From: Acanthaster planci
Taxonomy: Eukaryota; Echinodermata; Asteroidea; Valvatida; Acanthasteridae
DNA: 64,000 nucleotides
Assembly (NCBI RefSeq): GCF_001949145.1
Contig: NW_019091465.1
Span: 1,011,125 to 1,075,124, forward strand
Direction of reading: 5' to 3'
In this document: in pieces, positions 46,906-59,066 of the stretch
Position numbering within the stretch: position 1 is the first letter of the stretch
Layout of the letters: each line of letters begins with the position of its first letter
Made by a program: the position numbers and the translations under genes
The notes under the pieces: model-generated
The model's input: the letters and a program-made list of their open reading frames with translations, nothing else
What the model was told of the DNA's origin: nothing
Databases searched by the model: none

Positions 46906-48125
46906 AAAATGCCACAGTACAAAGATTGCATTATAATGGGCACATGCATCACGTGACGGACAAAGCAGGCCGTTAGAGCTGGCGTGAGGAAGGTAATTGG
47001 GTAAGGGACAGAAATGGAATAGAGAATCCGGAGGGTACTTTTCTTTTCTTTCGACTCCTTTTTATCAGTTTCGCTCCTCCTAGAAAAGATTAGTTTCAAA
47101 TTGAAAGGTTGCTTTATTTCCTGCCCAAATTTGTGACCATTAAGTTTGCTTCCACTGCCATAAACAGAACGCTCACTTCAACGCATTATCGACTCAAGCC
47201 TCGCCCAGTCAGCTTGGCACTTAAGTCACATAATGCGATGATATATTACTTTCACGTTGGAAAGTTAGCATTTTGCTATAAGAACCTCGTTTACTGACGG
47301 CGAGAGGTATTTGGATCGGGTGGACAGGAATCCATCGAGAAGAGCCGGTCTTGCGCCTGCTTCTGCATGCTCAGGTCTCGGCTTAGAGACCGTTTAAGTT
47401 AATTAGGTTTGGAATGAAGGCTTGTGAGGGTAAATGTCAATATTAAACAGCCCAAGGCTTGCGGCTTCCCGGAAATCAGACACTAGCAAACACCATTCGT
47501 AGCAGGTGATAGTCTATAGTTTATTTGGATAGTACTTGTAGTATTGCATTACCTCTGCATTTATTTTTCTGCTCTTAAATATTCATTACCACATATCAAC
47601 TATTCAAATTGGCATGTAAACCTACCTTGCTGGTTGAGTCCACGCTGTAGACTTTGTTGATACAGGAAACAAGGAGTAAGTGATGATTGCCTGAACCTCC
47701 AACTAACACACGCTTGAGCGAGCGCCCAGAAATACAGACGTTTTCCTAAACGTCTCAGTTATGTTGATTTGAAAACAGTGTGTTAACCACAACACCGAAA
47801 GGTGACATCTTCTGCATTCAGTGTTGTCTTTTTACCCCTTTGTTTTATTTTATTTGCTTACTTCTCAATGTATTAAAGCCATCAGTAGCTATTTGTTTCT
47901 CTTTGCAGTCGGTGAAATCTTTAAGTTGTGCGTCACGATGATAAAATAACCTAAGTCAAGTTTGCTTTCAGCACAGAAAATAATAATGAAAGCATCGGAA
48001 CATAGGATAAAAAAAGTCGAAGACATCTCGTGACAGCAGAGCGTAATTCCCACTCAATGCGTCCATCTACTCATGACGCAATGCAAAACAATCTCTATTC
48101 AACCCGCCCCTGAGCTTAGGTTGTT
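46906..48125. other. No firm gene
   Basis: A very good acceptor ends at 47908 (TTGTTTCTCTTTGCAG) and opens 12 codons, GEIFKLCVTMIK, to TAA at 47947-47949; too short to annotate as an exon. Nothing else was recognised. Confidence 0.3.
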
Positions 48126-48290
48126 ATTGGCGCACTGATGCGGCGGACCATTAAACTCTTATATGCTCCCACTCAGCCCGGGTAACAACGCATTACACGC
48201 GCCTATAAATAGCTGCAGGCAGGTGGACAGGTCTGACCTTGACTTTGACGTCGACCAGACTCAGCGTTTGGGTTCCGTACCTGTAAGATG
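48126..48290 (+). promoter_or_regulatory. Candidate promoter and first exon
   Basis: ATTGG (a reversed CCAAT box, 48126-48130) lies 74 bases upstream of CTATAAATAG (TATA box 48204-48211, also close to an MEF2 site). A start near 48235 would give a short leader that ends at a GTAAGA donor at 48283, or reach an ATG at 48288. TGACCTTGACTTTGACG at about 48234-48250 resembles nuclear-receptor half sites. The layout is convincing, but no coding exon downstream was identified. Confidence 0.33.
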
Positions 48291-48814
48291 GCGTGCGACG
48301 GCTGTTTTGCGTCACGGTAATGTCAAACCAAGGCCAGAAGCCATCGTACGAAATTAAAACATGATCACGCAAGATTAGTCGTGCTTACTGTACATTTGAC
48401 TGTCATGGGATACATTGAACTTGCCATATTTATTTTCTGTACACTAGAATTCCGTAACAGTAGCAATGGCTACCACCAAGTTGCATCTTAATGCCTGCAG
48501 TTGCGGGCGATCCTCGATAATTTCCGCGGTAAAACGTAGTCGTACACTAAACAGCCTTTGCTGTCTGCAATTGATAAAATTCTCGGCTGATTTCGATTGA
48601 AAAGTACCATCCAGCCACAATGATGTGCACGCCAAAGCACCATGTAATTCCTCGGACTTGAAAATAAGCCCACGTGAACGTACTAAGCGGAGGTGCCAAC
48701 ACATCGGTTTCCTCGAAAGTGAACGCACTTTGTTTTTAACTTGGTCACACGGATTGGCGGCTGAAGAAAAGGGTAAGAGATGTCGAGAGCATTACTGTGT
48801 AAGCAGAGACCATG
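48291..48814. other. No firm gene
   Basis: Overlapping frames on both strands at 48444-48885. A donor-like GTAAGAG lies at about 48770. No assignment possible. Confidence 0.3.
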
Positions 48815-49012
48815 TACACACACCCAAGTGTGTAAACGTCTTCAATCGTGGACTCCCTATTGTTCCTCTTTTGTCCGTACTTTAACTTTTTCGGAAGACC
48901 TCCCATATGTTTTGTACACGTTTTCCAACCGTGGACTCTTCGGCAACCGTGGACCCTATTGTTCCTATTGTTATAGGTCCACGATTGAAGGCGTTTACAC
49001 ACTCACACACAC
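48815..49012. mobile_element. Fold-back element with 28-bp arms and internal repeats
   Basis: GTGTGTAAACGTCTTCAATC-GTGGACT on the left pairs with GGTCCACGATTGAAGGCG-TTTACACAC on the right. Between them CCGTGGACTCTTCGG and CCGTGGACCCTATTGTTCC repeat the arm edge in direct order. The outermost bases are CA-rich. Confidence 0.65.
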
Positions 49013-52000
49013 ATCGCACCCTACATTATGTGGACTTCTTTTGTACAGATGTCCGCACTATGTATGCCAAGCTTGCGCACACAGACGGGCTTTTAAGAGA
49101 GCATCATCAGTGCACTATTCACGCCAATCTTGCAAAAATCCACCTTCATGCAACATTTAGCAAGAGGCGCAACCTTCCACGGTCGTTAAGTGCAGACATA
49201 CCACTGAGCAAATGCCGTACTGGTTCTCACACCCTGAAAGCAAAAGCTTTGTAATCGGAGGGGGGAAGAGAGAAGGGAATATGGGATGAGTTTTAGCTGG
49301 ACTAGAGTCGATTTAGAAAGGAAGGGGGCCGGGGATCATAAGGCCTCATCCGCGGATGGGAGAAGTTCCCTATGTTTAAACATACTGCAAGGTATTTGAT
49401 TTTTACGGCTTCAGTGTCTTTATTTAGTTATTTTAGTTTTAATGTAGGTTTAACTGCGATTTCATAGTGTCACCGTGTATGGTAGTTAGCTTTCTTTTCG
49501 CGCAGGTAGGGGTAGAGGCGTCTGTCCCCTGGAAAAATCGAAATATCACCGATGGAAGCAGGGTTAGGTCTAGGTAAAATTATTCTCCATGTTGGAGGGA
49601 CAGACTTATATTCATACTGCGGTTTGGGTACTGGCGCGGCGACATTCATTCGACACTTAAATATCCATTTATTTCCTTAAGTTCTACCTGTGCTGCAACA
49701 TTGATAATTTCTATGGAAACGGCGCATTATAAATCTTTAATTATTATTAAACAAAATGTAATTGTGTGAGGAGACCCACGCAATTATTCCAAGAGCGACA
49801 AGGGGCTGCTCGTGTTCTCTTCACCGAGTACAGCCAGCGGATCGATGACATTTTGTAAACAGAAATAAGAAACAGATCCGTTTCCCATAATTACAGTGTA
49901 TCGTAAGATACTGGCTGATTGCCTGGGTCGGCCAAGACTTGTTGGCGGCCTTGTTTAAGATCTTTGCTCTCTTTGCAGCTCTAAAGGACAGTGGTTGAGA
50001 CGACGCGGAAACACCTCAGTCGGCTTCTTACTCGGTCGTATTTCCAAAGCGTGCAAAGTGTTTACAACATCTGATGATTTAATCGTGATATATGACTTTC
50101 TATGTGTAAAAACCACCGATTGTGTGCGTGTTACTGATACGCACAGCATGTGTTGTTGTTTGTTGTTGTTGCTGAAGCATTAAGATCACATTGAGGGAGA
50201 CGGGTAAATCCCGGCTGTTTTCTCAATTTCGTATTCATGTTGTCTCTGTAGCCATTTGTGCAAATATCAATTGACTAACTGTTGTTCAACCATTTGTTCA
50301 TTAAGGAAAGTGACCACATTATTGTACACCCAAATGGCTATCTCTAGTCTTAGGAATCCAACTTTACTGAGCAATTATTACCCGGGGCGTTCCGATAGTA
50401 TACTTGAGTATCATTTCATTTTCAGTCATTTAGTGCAACTACAAAAACTACATGAGATTTGCGTGTGTGTTATTAGCCACAAAATGTCACATGCTCGCGA
50501 AGGATGACTGATAGCCCATGCCATAGCGGATGTCGGTGAAGCGGAACATTGCTCGAAGTTCGAGCGAGATCAAGCGTTGAGAATTGGTACTGTGAGTGTT
50601 TGATTTAATGTCAGATATCAAATAAAGGCCTTGTTCACTTTAGAGTACGTACCGTTCCGGCCTTGAGTCGTACAAACACGTGTCAGTATTTACGACAGTA
50701 CTTAGGGACCTTCAGCCGAATTCGAAGGGTTTGCCTCTTCTTTTCCTAGTTTGGCTTCAAGTAAGATGCTTGATATACTTGCACAATTATATCTTTTCCC
50801 GTCTTATTTCCTCCTGAATTTCACTTCAAATTGTACATTGAACCATAGGCCATGTAGCGGCAGCTCTTATCTCTCGTGGAATTCGCTGGCCTTGATAAGA
50901 TCCGCCACTAGAGGGACGCAGTGTAATTTCAAGTTGCGGACCCAACAATAAACAAGCATCTCGACAGAAGCTTGCAGGTTCGATAATGTATTGTACATCT
51001 TTCAGTTCCAGATTAGTAGTGACCATTGTAACAAAGCCCCAGACAGAGATTCGGTATACGCAAGTTCAAACGATCATCCAACAAAGCTTGTCTTCGCAGT
51101 ATGGGTTACACGTGCAGCTCCAGAGAGATGAGTAGAGTACTACATTAATTTGCTAGGGTCCGTGTAAACTGCAATAAATCCAAGTACACGTACGTTGTTC
51201 AATATACTTGTAACAAGGCAAAAATTAGCATGTATAAGAATCAAGTGTTTTCTTATGAAAAAAAAACTAATCCAAGACTAAAGCTCTGAAATACACTACA
51301 AAGTTATCATATCAGTAATTCAAAACAAACAGGAAAGACATGTTTATCACTCGTTCATTTTGGATGATTTGGTGACCAATATGTATCATGCAACGAAAAT
51401 GGCTGTTGCAACAATGTGCTTTTAAAAAAGGTAAACTCCAGGAGGTCAACTGAGGGCGTACTACAGGTTTTCCAGGGGCTGCAGTTACAGGCTATCACTC
51501 ATGTAGCCGTAGTTTATAAGACCCTGTTTTTCTGATATTTGACAACAGTGTTCAAACTTTCGAATCCTGTCGTTTCATTGACAAGGCTGTGGCAACTTGC
51601 ACTCTGTTTCTTCATGGAGGGCGCCGTTCATTCAAACCATCCTCAGTTGGACAGTGGCGAGAAAGCACTTGGTGGCGCTGTAGACTATTCCAGCGACCAC
51701 GGTTTTCAAGGCTGCGGCCAAAATGTTATTGAGGCTACCGGTAAATTGCAGGGTTGGGCAAATGACAAAATCGAAACTGAAGCCACATGAATAGGCACAC
51801 AGCGGAATGCACTTCCCTTGTGGGTTCCGTCCGTTGCCGGTTATTTTCAGTTACAACTTCTGACGTTGTGACAGCTTTGGTACCAAGCTGACACACATGA
51901 TGGCAACGTGTTTACAGTCTGGGAAACGAATGCAAGAACAGGTGTTGCCATCGCATGAGCTTGCTCCTTGCTCTTCCACATAACTGTTAATTGTCTGCGG

Positions 52001-55000
52001 TTGACGTTGTACACTGCTGCTTGGGGACATTGACAATTTCTGCTAGCACTCAGGCCTTTTTTTGTAGCGTAGAATGATTCTTGTCTTGAGCTCTTTCGCC
52101 ATAGCAAGAAAACACTTGGAAATCGTCTGTAAAGGAATATTTTCGCGGATAGCTGCGTACAGAAGATTACGTGGACTGGGTCACGTACTTTTGGACCGCA
52201 CGAGCATGCAAGTACCCACTCCAAGGCGAGAAAAGAGCAGACTAGAGTTGCCATTGCCGTTTACGCCCAGTGCCGACGCGAGGACGCTTCAGGTTTGCAC
52301 GCCATCCGTGGAAAGTTACCCGCGCTTGCATTATGGCATTTTCTAGGGGGAGTCCATGCTTGCATTTTTTGTATGTGTGTGTGGTCCCACGCAACGAGGC
52401 TGTCGTGAGGGCGTCAAACAGCTCCACCTGTATACTGTTCCTTACCCAGTACGCAGCCTTCAGGAACAACAAACACCGTGTCACTGCCATCAGACTTATA
52501 TTCGAACTATTGTATGAGGAAATTTTGCTTGAGCGATGTTCTGTATTTTCCTCAGACAACTACAGAGTGTACAATGTGTGCAAATAATGGGGTTTTTTTT
52601 GACGGCCTGGTACAGGCCCAAAGCACGCCCTTTTCCTCAAAATGAAAAACTTGGTTAGAAATATGCCTAATAACGTTTGGAAGACCCCCTTGGCTAATGA
52701 AAGCAGCGATGTAGCATGTGAAGTGAACGAGATAGAAGGTTTAAAGATTCAGTTGTTTCAGGGTGTACGTGTGACATCATATTATGTTGGAGTCTTGCCG
52801 GTCGCAAAGGAGTTCTCGGGTATTTTGTGAGAGTTTGCGAGCATCTTAAATGCATTATGATCGGTTTTCCCCTTAACTGCGTACTGCCTCAAGCTCAGGC
52901 CCGCCATGAATTTCAAAGCCTGGCCTTTCAGAGAGTGTGATCCACGACAGACGCCAAGTGGTGTGTACGGAGCTGGCTCCCGAAAACCACGCACTGAGCC
53001 CCCGCGCTGAAGTGGCATCGGCAGGGCGCTACAGCAGCAAGTGCGCTTGGGGGAGTGCAAAAGCCATTTAAGCACTCGAGTCAGGCCTTCGATGAATATT
53101 CCCGACGAATACATGTTTTTTCCCCTTCATCGCCTCTAACAACCAACTCATGGTTCTTTTGCTGGAGATGTTTGTCAATTAGTGTCGATCACGTGGCTAC
53201 TCGCGTGAGGATGATCAAGCGCAGAATTCATCGATTGACTTTGAATAAAGTCCAGTCTAACTTGTTTTCATAATAGGCATGTCTACTGTTTTTTCGTATA
53301 CTTCTCTGAGCCCACGACCCCTTGTCATTTCTAAATAACTGGTTTTTTTTAAGCTTCAACATTTTGGAATATGCTGGAATAAACTAGATATGGACACGGC
53401 AGATGCGGCTGTGGGTCTAAGATCACACAAGGCCGTTGACGTCGTGAGGAAGGGGGCGCTCTTCCCCTGAGAAACAAGCCTGAAAAACAAGTTCATGAAA
53501 TGAGGGAGGAGAAGAGATGAAACTCACCAATTTGCGGGCACTGTTTTCCTTGGAATTGACTCCCTTTTACCGTTGATGGTTTGTCAATTGGCTGCTGGTG
53601 GGTGCTTTGACCGCTCCTCTTCCCCCGCCCGAAGGAGCTTTGCGCTTCCTGGCAGGCCAGTGTGCCGAGATGCAGTGGTGTTGGCAACTCCTCCGGTCCA
53701 ATGACAGGACGCCATATTTAGCTATATGCCGTGCGCAGACTTTATAACTCTTCACACTGTCGGGTAATGTGATCACTTTTATGTCTTCTCTTTTTCTTTC
53801 TGTGGATTTGTTTTGTATCGGTACTTCACAGACAGTTTGGGAAGCCACATGAATCAGACTATAGTTAAAAAACTGTAGTTATTCAGTCTGATGGGCTGAC
53901 AGCAGCCATCTTGCTGTTGTGCATGATGCGCTTGCGGCCGTTGAGTATGGAAGGCAAAAATGGACACATCGGTATCTCTTACTTTGCATCCACTACTGTT
54001 GTAAAGATGGAGTTGCTTAGTTGAAAGCACTATATTTTGAATACAGCCCTGAGTTCCCAAAGACCCCCCCCCTTCGCTTGAAGGGAGCTTTTGGGGAGTG
54101 GTGTATTTTGGGGCTGAAAGCATCAATATTCTAGACACGGAATTACAAACTTTGTTCGGGGGAGGGCTTGCGATTTCTTTGAGCTTTTGCACGTGACGTA
54201 ACAAGACGGGCAAAGGCATTTCAGAAAGTGTACCATGTCAGTAGAGTCACAGTACATTTATTTTCGACTCTGTTTTTTTTCCCATGGTAATTTCATGTGC
54301 TCAAGAATGTTGATAGACTTTAAAGGAGCAATTTCCGCGCACATCTTTGTAATTAACTCAAACCAAGTGATTGAAACTCCTCTATATCATAAAGGGAAAG
54401 TCTTTTCTAAAACAAAAAATCCCCTCTGTCCCCCTAGAACCAAGATCTGGACACGCCCCTGAGCTACTGTAATATTATGCGCAAGGTTAGACGTATAATA
54501 ATATGAAATATATAGGCTCATTGACCCTTTTACAGGAGCGCTGTTTTCAATATAATTATCATATCTACATCAACTCCACTTAAAAAAGGAAAAGAAAGAA
54601 TTACTTTGTTTTCAACCTGCAAAATTGAAAGTTGCCACTAATCTATGAGAAAATAATACCCCCCAAAAAAATAACCAAAATATCCATTGTCTATCCCATC
54701 GTCGGTATCACCCGGCTTTTATTAGAGTTCTGCCTGAAACACGAGAAGGTTGCTCGGATCTCCGCTGTCCCAGCTTTAGCCGTCTTGATTGGGGGTTCAA
54801 CCCTCCTAAGACACAGTAAATTGATCTCGTCGATGGTTCCTTCATTAATTGCGTACGAGTGCCCCCAAACGCTACTCACACTGACGACTGGTGGAGACGT
54901 GGATGTTTCTCGTTTGGAGAAAAGAATAACAGCGAGTGTACCTGTGCGATATTTAAAACTATCATTTTCCCAGCTGAGATTCCGGTTTCATCCTCGCTCC

Positions 55001-56190
55001 CTGTGGGTTTCTCACCACTACCACTCAGCAGCGCTGCTGCTGTGATTGGCGGGTGTGGGGTTTATTTGAGGTCATATCACGACGCAGACGGCAGGACATA
55101 ACTGTTCTCTTGCATATTTTGGCCACGTTTCAATTAGTTGTGATTTATGTTATTTTCAGACAATTTATTGCGTAAAATGTACTTGCATAAAGCGTCAACT
55201 ATGATAAACCCATTGAAAGGTCCACAGTAGAAACAGAACTTGAAGTTTTGTGGTTGCTTGCTGTAGCCAGCCTGTTGAGGGCGGGCTTTTGGTTGGTTAT
55301 GTCAATGTCTGTTCTGTTTTTTCCTCTGTCCCATCCTTGACAGATTTAACAAGGTTTCGTATGGCGGGGGTCAGGAATTTTTCAAAGCTTGAGCTGGAAG
55401 GCCATATGGTTTGGGCATAGAGCTACGGTTGTAGCTCTATGGTTTGGGGGACTTCGTTTAGAATCCTAAATAGACCAACAAATAAAGTAAAGGAAAAAAA
55501 ATAGACCTCAATCGATTTCAAGGTATGCAGCTGAGATAGGATGAAACAACAATAGTAACCCGACATCCTGTTCACGTTCGTCTTCAGTATAGAGTTTTAG
55601 ATGGGTAGAATCTGGAAGTGATTTGTGGTGTCTGGCCTTGTGGACCAGTTCCAGCGAACTGCCTGCCAGAGAGCCTGCATCCAGCTAGAATAATATAATG
55701 ACCCACCGAGTCGGAGCACAGATAAATCGTAGTTGAATGTACTGAGATGCATACAGACACACGCACACATGTGCCGCCCGAAGTTCCTATTAAAACACAA
55801 CGCTAAAGTGCTGACAGACGGTCTCTGCCATGGCTTGAATTTGCTCAAATTCTCTTACAAGGTCGCGGTTTGGTCACAATCATTCGCTAATGACGCAAAG
55901 AACTTGCAATATGGTGTGCTGATTTTCGTGAAAAGCCTGAGGCTGAAGAAAAGAACTTTGAATTCGTTATCTATGAAGCACGGTTGATGGACCATATGGT
56001 TGGGCTTAAGACGCTCAGGGTACCAGCTTGTTTGCATTGAATGTGTGATGTACAATGACATCAGACGATTGATTTCCATATCACGAAAAAATATTTGAAA
56101 ATTGTGCATTTTTTCTACATACATGAATAATTGACTCATGAAAGACCACCTCTGTGGAAAACATGTTTCCTTTGATTTTTTCTGTTACAT
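49013..56190. other. Mostly featureless (7 kb)
   Basis: Holds a TTG repeat (50153-50171), a CTCF-like site (50905-50919), and a palindromic 11-base-stem hairpin at about 55419-55443. Acceptor-led open segments, none firm, start near 49979 (62 codons or more) and 52552. A minus-strand segment near 53529-53690 ends at GTGAGT with the peptide KGSQFQGKQCPQI. Frames of 137 (54632-55045), 135 (51847-52254) and 121 codons (53854-54219) have no motif I recognise. Confidence 0.35.
50905..50919 (+). promoter_or_regulatory. CTCF-like motif (imperfect)
   Basis: CCACTAGAGGGACGC follows the CTCF core except for an inserted A after GGG. Tentative. Confidence 0.18.
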
Positions 56191-56560
56191 AAATATATAA
56201 GCATTCAAATCGAACACAGTGTCATCTGTCAGCTCCACTATAACAAACTTAAAGGGCTTTTTTCCTGTTTATGCCAAGATGCAAATTCTGAACGTCGATT
56301 GTGTCATTCAGAGAAAACAGAGAAAATGAGGGATACCCTCGACCTATGTTCAAAGTGGATAAATCCTTGTATATGCCAAACAATGCATGTTGTCTGCCAC
56401 ATGACAATGTTGTTTGCCACAAGTTTTCTCCGGATGGCGCAATTTACAATCAGAATTTGCATCTTGGCATGAACAGAAAAAAATCCCTTTTCAGCTTGTT
56501 ATAGTTGAGCTCTGAAGACAAATGACACTGTGTTCCATTTGGATGCTTCCATATTCATTT
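56191..56560. mobile_element. Fold-back element with arms of about 90 bp
   Basis: GAACACAGTGTCATCTGTC and, after a small gap, AACTATAACAAGCTG-like sequence, then CTGTTTATGCCAAGATGCAA and ATTCTGA on the left are matched inverted on the right (TCAGAATTTGCATCTTGGCA, GTTATAGTTGAGCTC, GACAAATGACACTGTGTTC). Identity is high, and weaker pairing extends out to about 56191 and 56560. The loop is about 150 bases. The good match between the arms suggests a young element. Confidence 0.8.
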
Positions 56561-57118
56561 GAACAGACAAAATCAGATTAAAAAAAACCTTTTTCCTTAG
56601 AGGTTCTTTTTAAGTTGTGTTTTACCATACAAGAGCCGTTGACACTGATTACGTGTAAGCGGGGGTGGTTATAAGTGGACCGAAATGGCACTTTGGCATT
56701 TTGGAAATAAAGTCTATCATACCACTAAAGGGGTTACATTGAACGAATAGAGTTAAGGACCATTACATCAAGAGTACTCTGTAAACCATCGTGGTGTACT
56801 CAAATCGTTACATACACAACATCATTTTTTTTTGCCCCAGTGTCATTTGTACTTTTTTTGATAGGATTCATGAGTAATTAAGGCAATATCCTAACTGATT
56901 GGCAAGCAGTTTGCCGCGGGTCTTTCTGAATCATTTAACAGACCATCGTGTCTTTCTTGAGGATGGTAAGACTTGACCAAAGCACCACTACGTTTTACCA
57001 GCCCGAGAAACACTGGGCAAATGTAATTGCCAATTAGTTAAATTGTTATTTCCTATAAACCTCCTCCAAACCTTGGATATAGGTCTCTTACTTGGCGCAG
57101 TCCCCTTTTTTCCCACAG
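56561..57118. other. No gene recognised
   Basis: AT-rich, with a T-run at 56824-56833; the pyrimidine tract at its end serves the exon candidate at 57119. Confidence 0.35.
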
Positions 57119-57232
57119 CTGCAAAATTTGCTCGCCACAAAGCACATTCGCGAAATTAACCCCGTCCCCGGCAAGGATCAATACCAATGTCTCCTGCTCT
57201 GTTTGCGGTTCAGGCTCATCAAATTAGCCTGA
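57119..57232 (+). CDS. Candidate terminal exon, unknown protein
   Basis: The acceptor CCCCTTTTTTCCCACAG ends at 57118. The frame in phase 0 gives 37 codons (LQNLLATKHIREINPVPGKD, QYQCLLLCLRFRLIKLA) to TGA at 57230-57232. A second frame, cysteine-rich (CKICSPQSTF...CSVCGSGSSN), is open almost as long, so the reading is not certain. No poly(A) signal was seen close by. Unknown family. Confidence 0.27.
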   Translation: MQNLLATKHIREINPVPGKDQYQCLLLCLRFRLIKLA

Positions 57233-57850
57233 ACACCGGGGGGAGGGGAGGCCTGCCTCATGTTACAGACAGACTCCCGGCCCGGCGGACTCGCCCCAAG
57301 GGAGGAAGGGATAAGTTCAACGAAATTCATGAAGAGGGGGATAGAGAAGGAGGGGAGATATCGGTAGACGGGAGGGGGGGCGTTCGATCGTTCCTCCCAG
57401 TTTACAGTCTCGTGGACGTTAAACGAAGCGCGTGCACGCACTTCGAGGAGAAAATGAATGTGAAAATGTTACCGGTGACGAAGACAGTGACGTAATGGTT
57501 ACGACGGCGACGACAATCGGATCGAGGTACGCTTAGTAATTACTGAAGAAGAGGGGCACTTTGGGGCGATGGGGGAGATTGCGTTAGCTTGTCCTGACGA
57601 AGCACTGTTTGGAGGCGAGGATGCCAAGGACCTGTGATGCCATAGGCGTAAGGGGGAATGTGACAGTCTTGCTGGTGAATGAGCGCTTTGGAATACTGTA
57701 ATGCCTGACGTCATTGACGATGTTACTTTTGCTATGAAAGTCATTCATATGACGTGAAGTGGCGTTTGTGTCAGTAATAGTTCTTGTAACTTCAGTCCGT
57801 CTGTCGCATTCATAACATACAGACTATCCCTCGTAAAACCTTAAAGCCTT
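57233..57850. other. G-rich stretch, no firm gene
   Basis: 57236-57380 is rich in GGGGAGG-type runs and open on both strands for 87-102 codons, which base composition alone can explain. Nothing else. Confidence 0.3.
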
Positions 57851-58237
57851 AAAGCCTTTTGCGAGTTAAATTTGAATTAAATCTGGTAATCTGAGTTCTG
57901 TAAATACACGTGGATATAATTTGAATTTTCCAGACTAAAGACGCGTCGCTATACCTCGTCATTCGGGCACAAGCTTTTGCTTGTCTGGTTACATAAGAGA
58001 CGCCTTGCACCAGCTGTTTCAGTAGATAAGAAGGGCTCAAAGGAACCAACCAGTCCATTCCGGAGATGGTGGTCGCTGTGCAAAAGCTTGCCCCGAATCG
58101 TGACGTATAGCAACAGTGTTTCTAGTATGTAAATTCAAATTTTTTTTGGTCAATGTGCAATCAGATACCTCGTTGTGCCAGACTTAACTCAAATTTAATT
58201 CCGATTTCAGTCAAATTTAACTCGCCAAAGGCTTATT
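57851..58237. mobile_element. MITE family M1, copy 4 (longest)
   Basis: Begins AAAGCCTTTTGCGAGTTAAA and ends AATTTAACTCGCCAAAGGCT-TATTA. The complement of the terminal 20 bases is nearly exact. It contains the CCAGTCCATTCCGGAGATGG block, GCTTGCCCCGAATCGTGACG and its inverted partner CGTCATTCGGG. About 387 bp; the right end carries a small internal duplication of CAAATTTAA. Confidence 0.8.
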
Positions 58238-58508
58238 ATCGTTGATTTCTGAAGCGAAAGTAATGCATCACACAATGTGCCGTCAGTGCCATTGATGAAG
58301 AGGACGAAATCACCGATCTGATGTCTGTTTTGACCGAACGACAGAACGCCTTTTAGAGAATAGGTAACTTCTTTTTAAATTATCTACTATCTATCTACTT
58401 GTCGTTTTGAGTAGGTGTGTCGTGGACGATATCACTTGCTTTTGTGACGCCAGTGAAATATCGTTAATAGAGCATCGCTCCTAGAAACCTCCCAATTATA
58501 TTCGTTCT

Positions 58509-59066
58509 TCACATTCGCCGTTGGGTATGAGATCCATTGGGGCGCATAAAAATGCAAGAGAAAGGTATAACTGTGCTGAAAAAAACTATTGTCCGAGACA
58601 ACCCACTTGTCCGGCCGGGGAATGTAACCCGACTCATCGGGGATCGCTGGCCGGCGAGGTGGTGGGTCGCGGGCAGAGTCTCGGTGAGGGTAACGCGATG
58701 AGTGCCGGTTGCTTTACTGTGAGACGAGCCATTCTGAATTGACTGCGGCGCCGCCAGCTGCCCGGGGCGATTCCCCGAGATTTTGTTGACGACGTCGATG
58801 TCGTCCCACGTATCAACCCCCCCCCGCCACGACCAGTGTGGCGTATGCGAATATTTCGATATCAACACGAAAACAAGTCCGCACGACCCGCTCCCCTGTT
58901 GAACCGAAACCTCGACTACGTTCATCTGCACCTGTATTGAGTGTCTCCTTCCTCTCAGTTTTTCTCTCAATCCGTCTGCTTTTCCACAGGTAGCCCTCTG
59001 GCGATATCCATCCTCGTAACAAACAACACACCTGTCTTCGACGACATTGACTAACAGTGTCTTCAA
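58509..59066 (-). CDS. Longest open frame in the window (185 codons), uncertain
   Basis: Open for 185 codons on the minus strand to TGA, in sequence clearly richer in G and C than its surroundings. The frame opens KTLLVNVVEDRCVVCYEDGY and passes a good donor after HSIQ (ACAG|GTGCAG), so only its first 44 codons might be an exon. The second half is rich in S, T and R. The plus strand is also open for long stretches. GC richness lengthens chance frames, so I hold this loosely. Unknown family; a transposon gene fragment is possible. Confidence 0.28.
   Translation of the reverse strand: MKTLLVNVVEDRCVVCYEDGYRQRATCGKADGLREKLRGRRHSIQVQMNVVEVSVQQGSGSCGLVFVLISKYSHTPHWSWRGGVDTWDDIDVVNKISGNRPGQLAAPQSIQNGSSHSKATGTHRVTLTETLPATHHLAGQRSPMSRVTFPGRTSGLSRTIVFFSTVIPFSCIFMRPNGSHTQRRM

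Noticed and set aside
53460-53700. Two minus-strand coding-like segments joined across GTGAGT and TTTTTCAG
   Set aside because: The implied intron would be under 50 bases, too short for a normal animal intron, so they were not annotated as a pair.
55419-55443. Hairpin ATAGAGCTAC/GTAGCTCTAT as a terminator or RNA element
   Set aside because: Isolated 11-base stem without a T-run or any linked gene.
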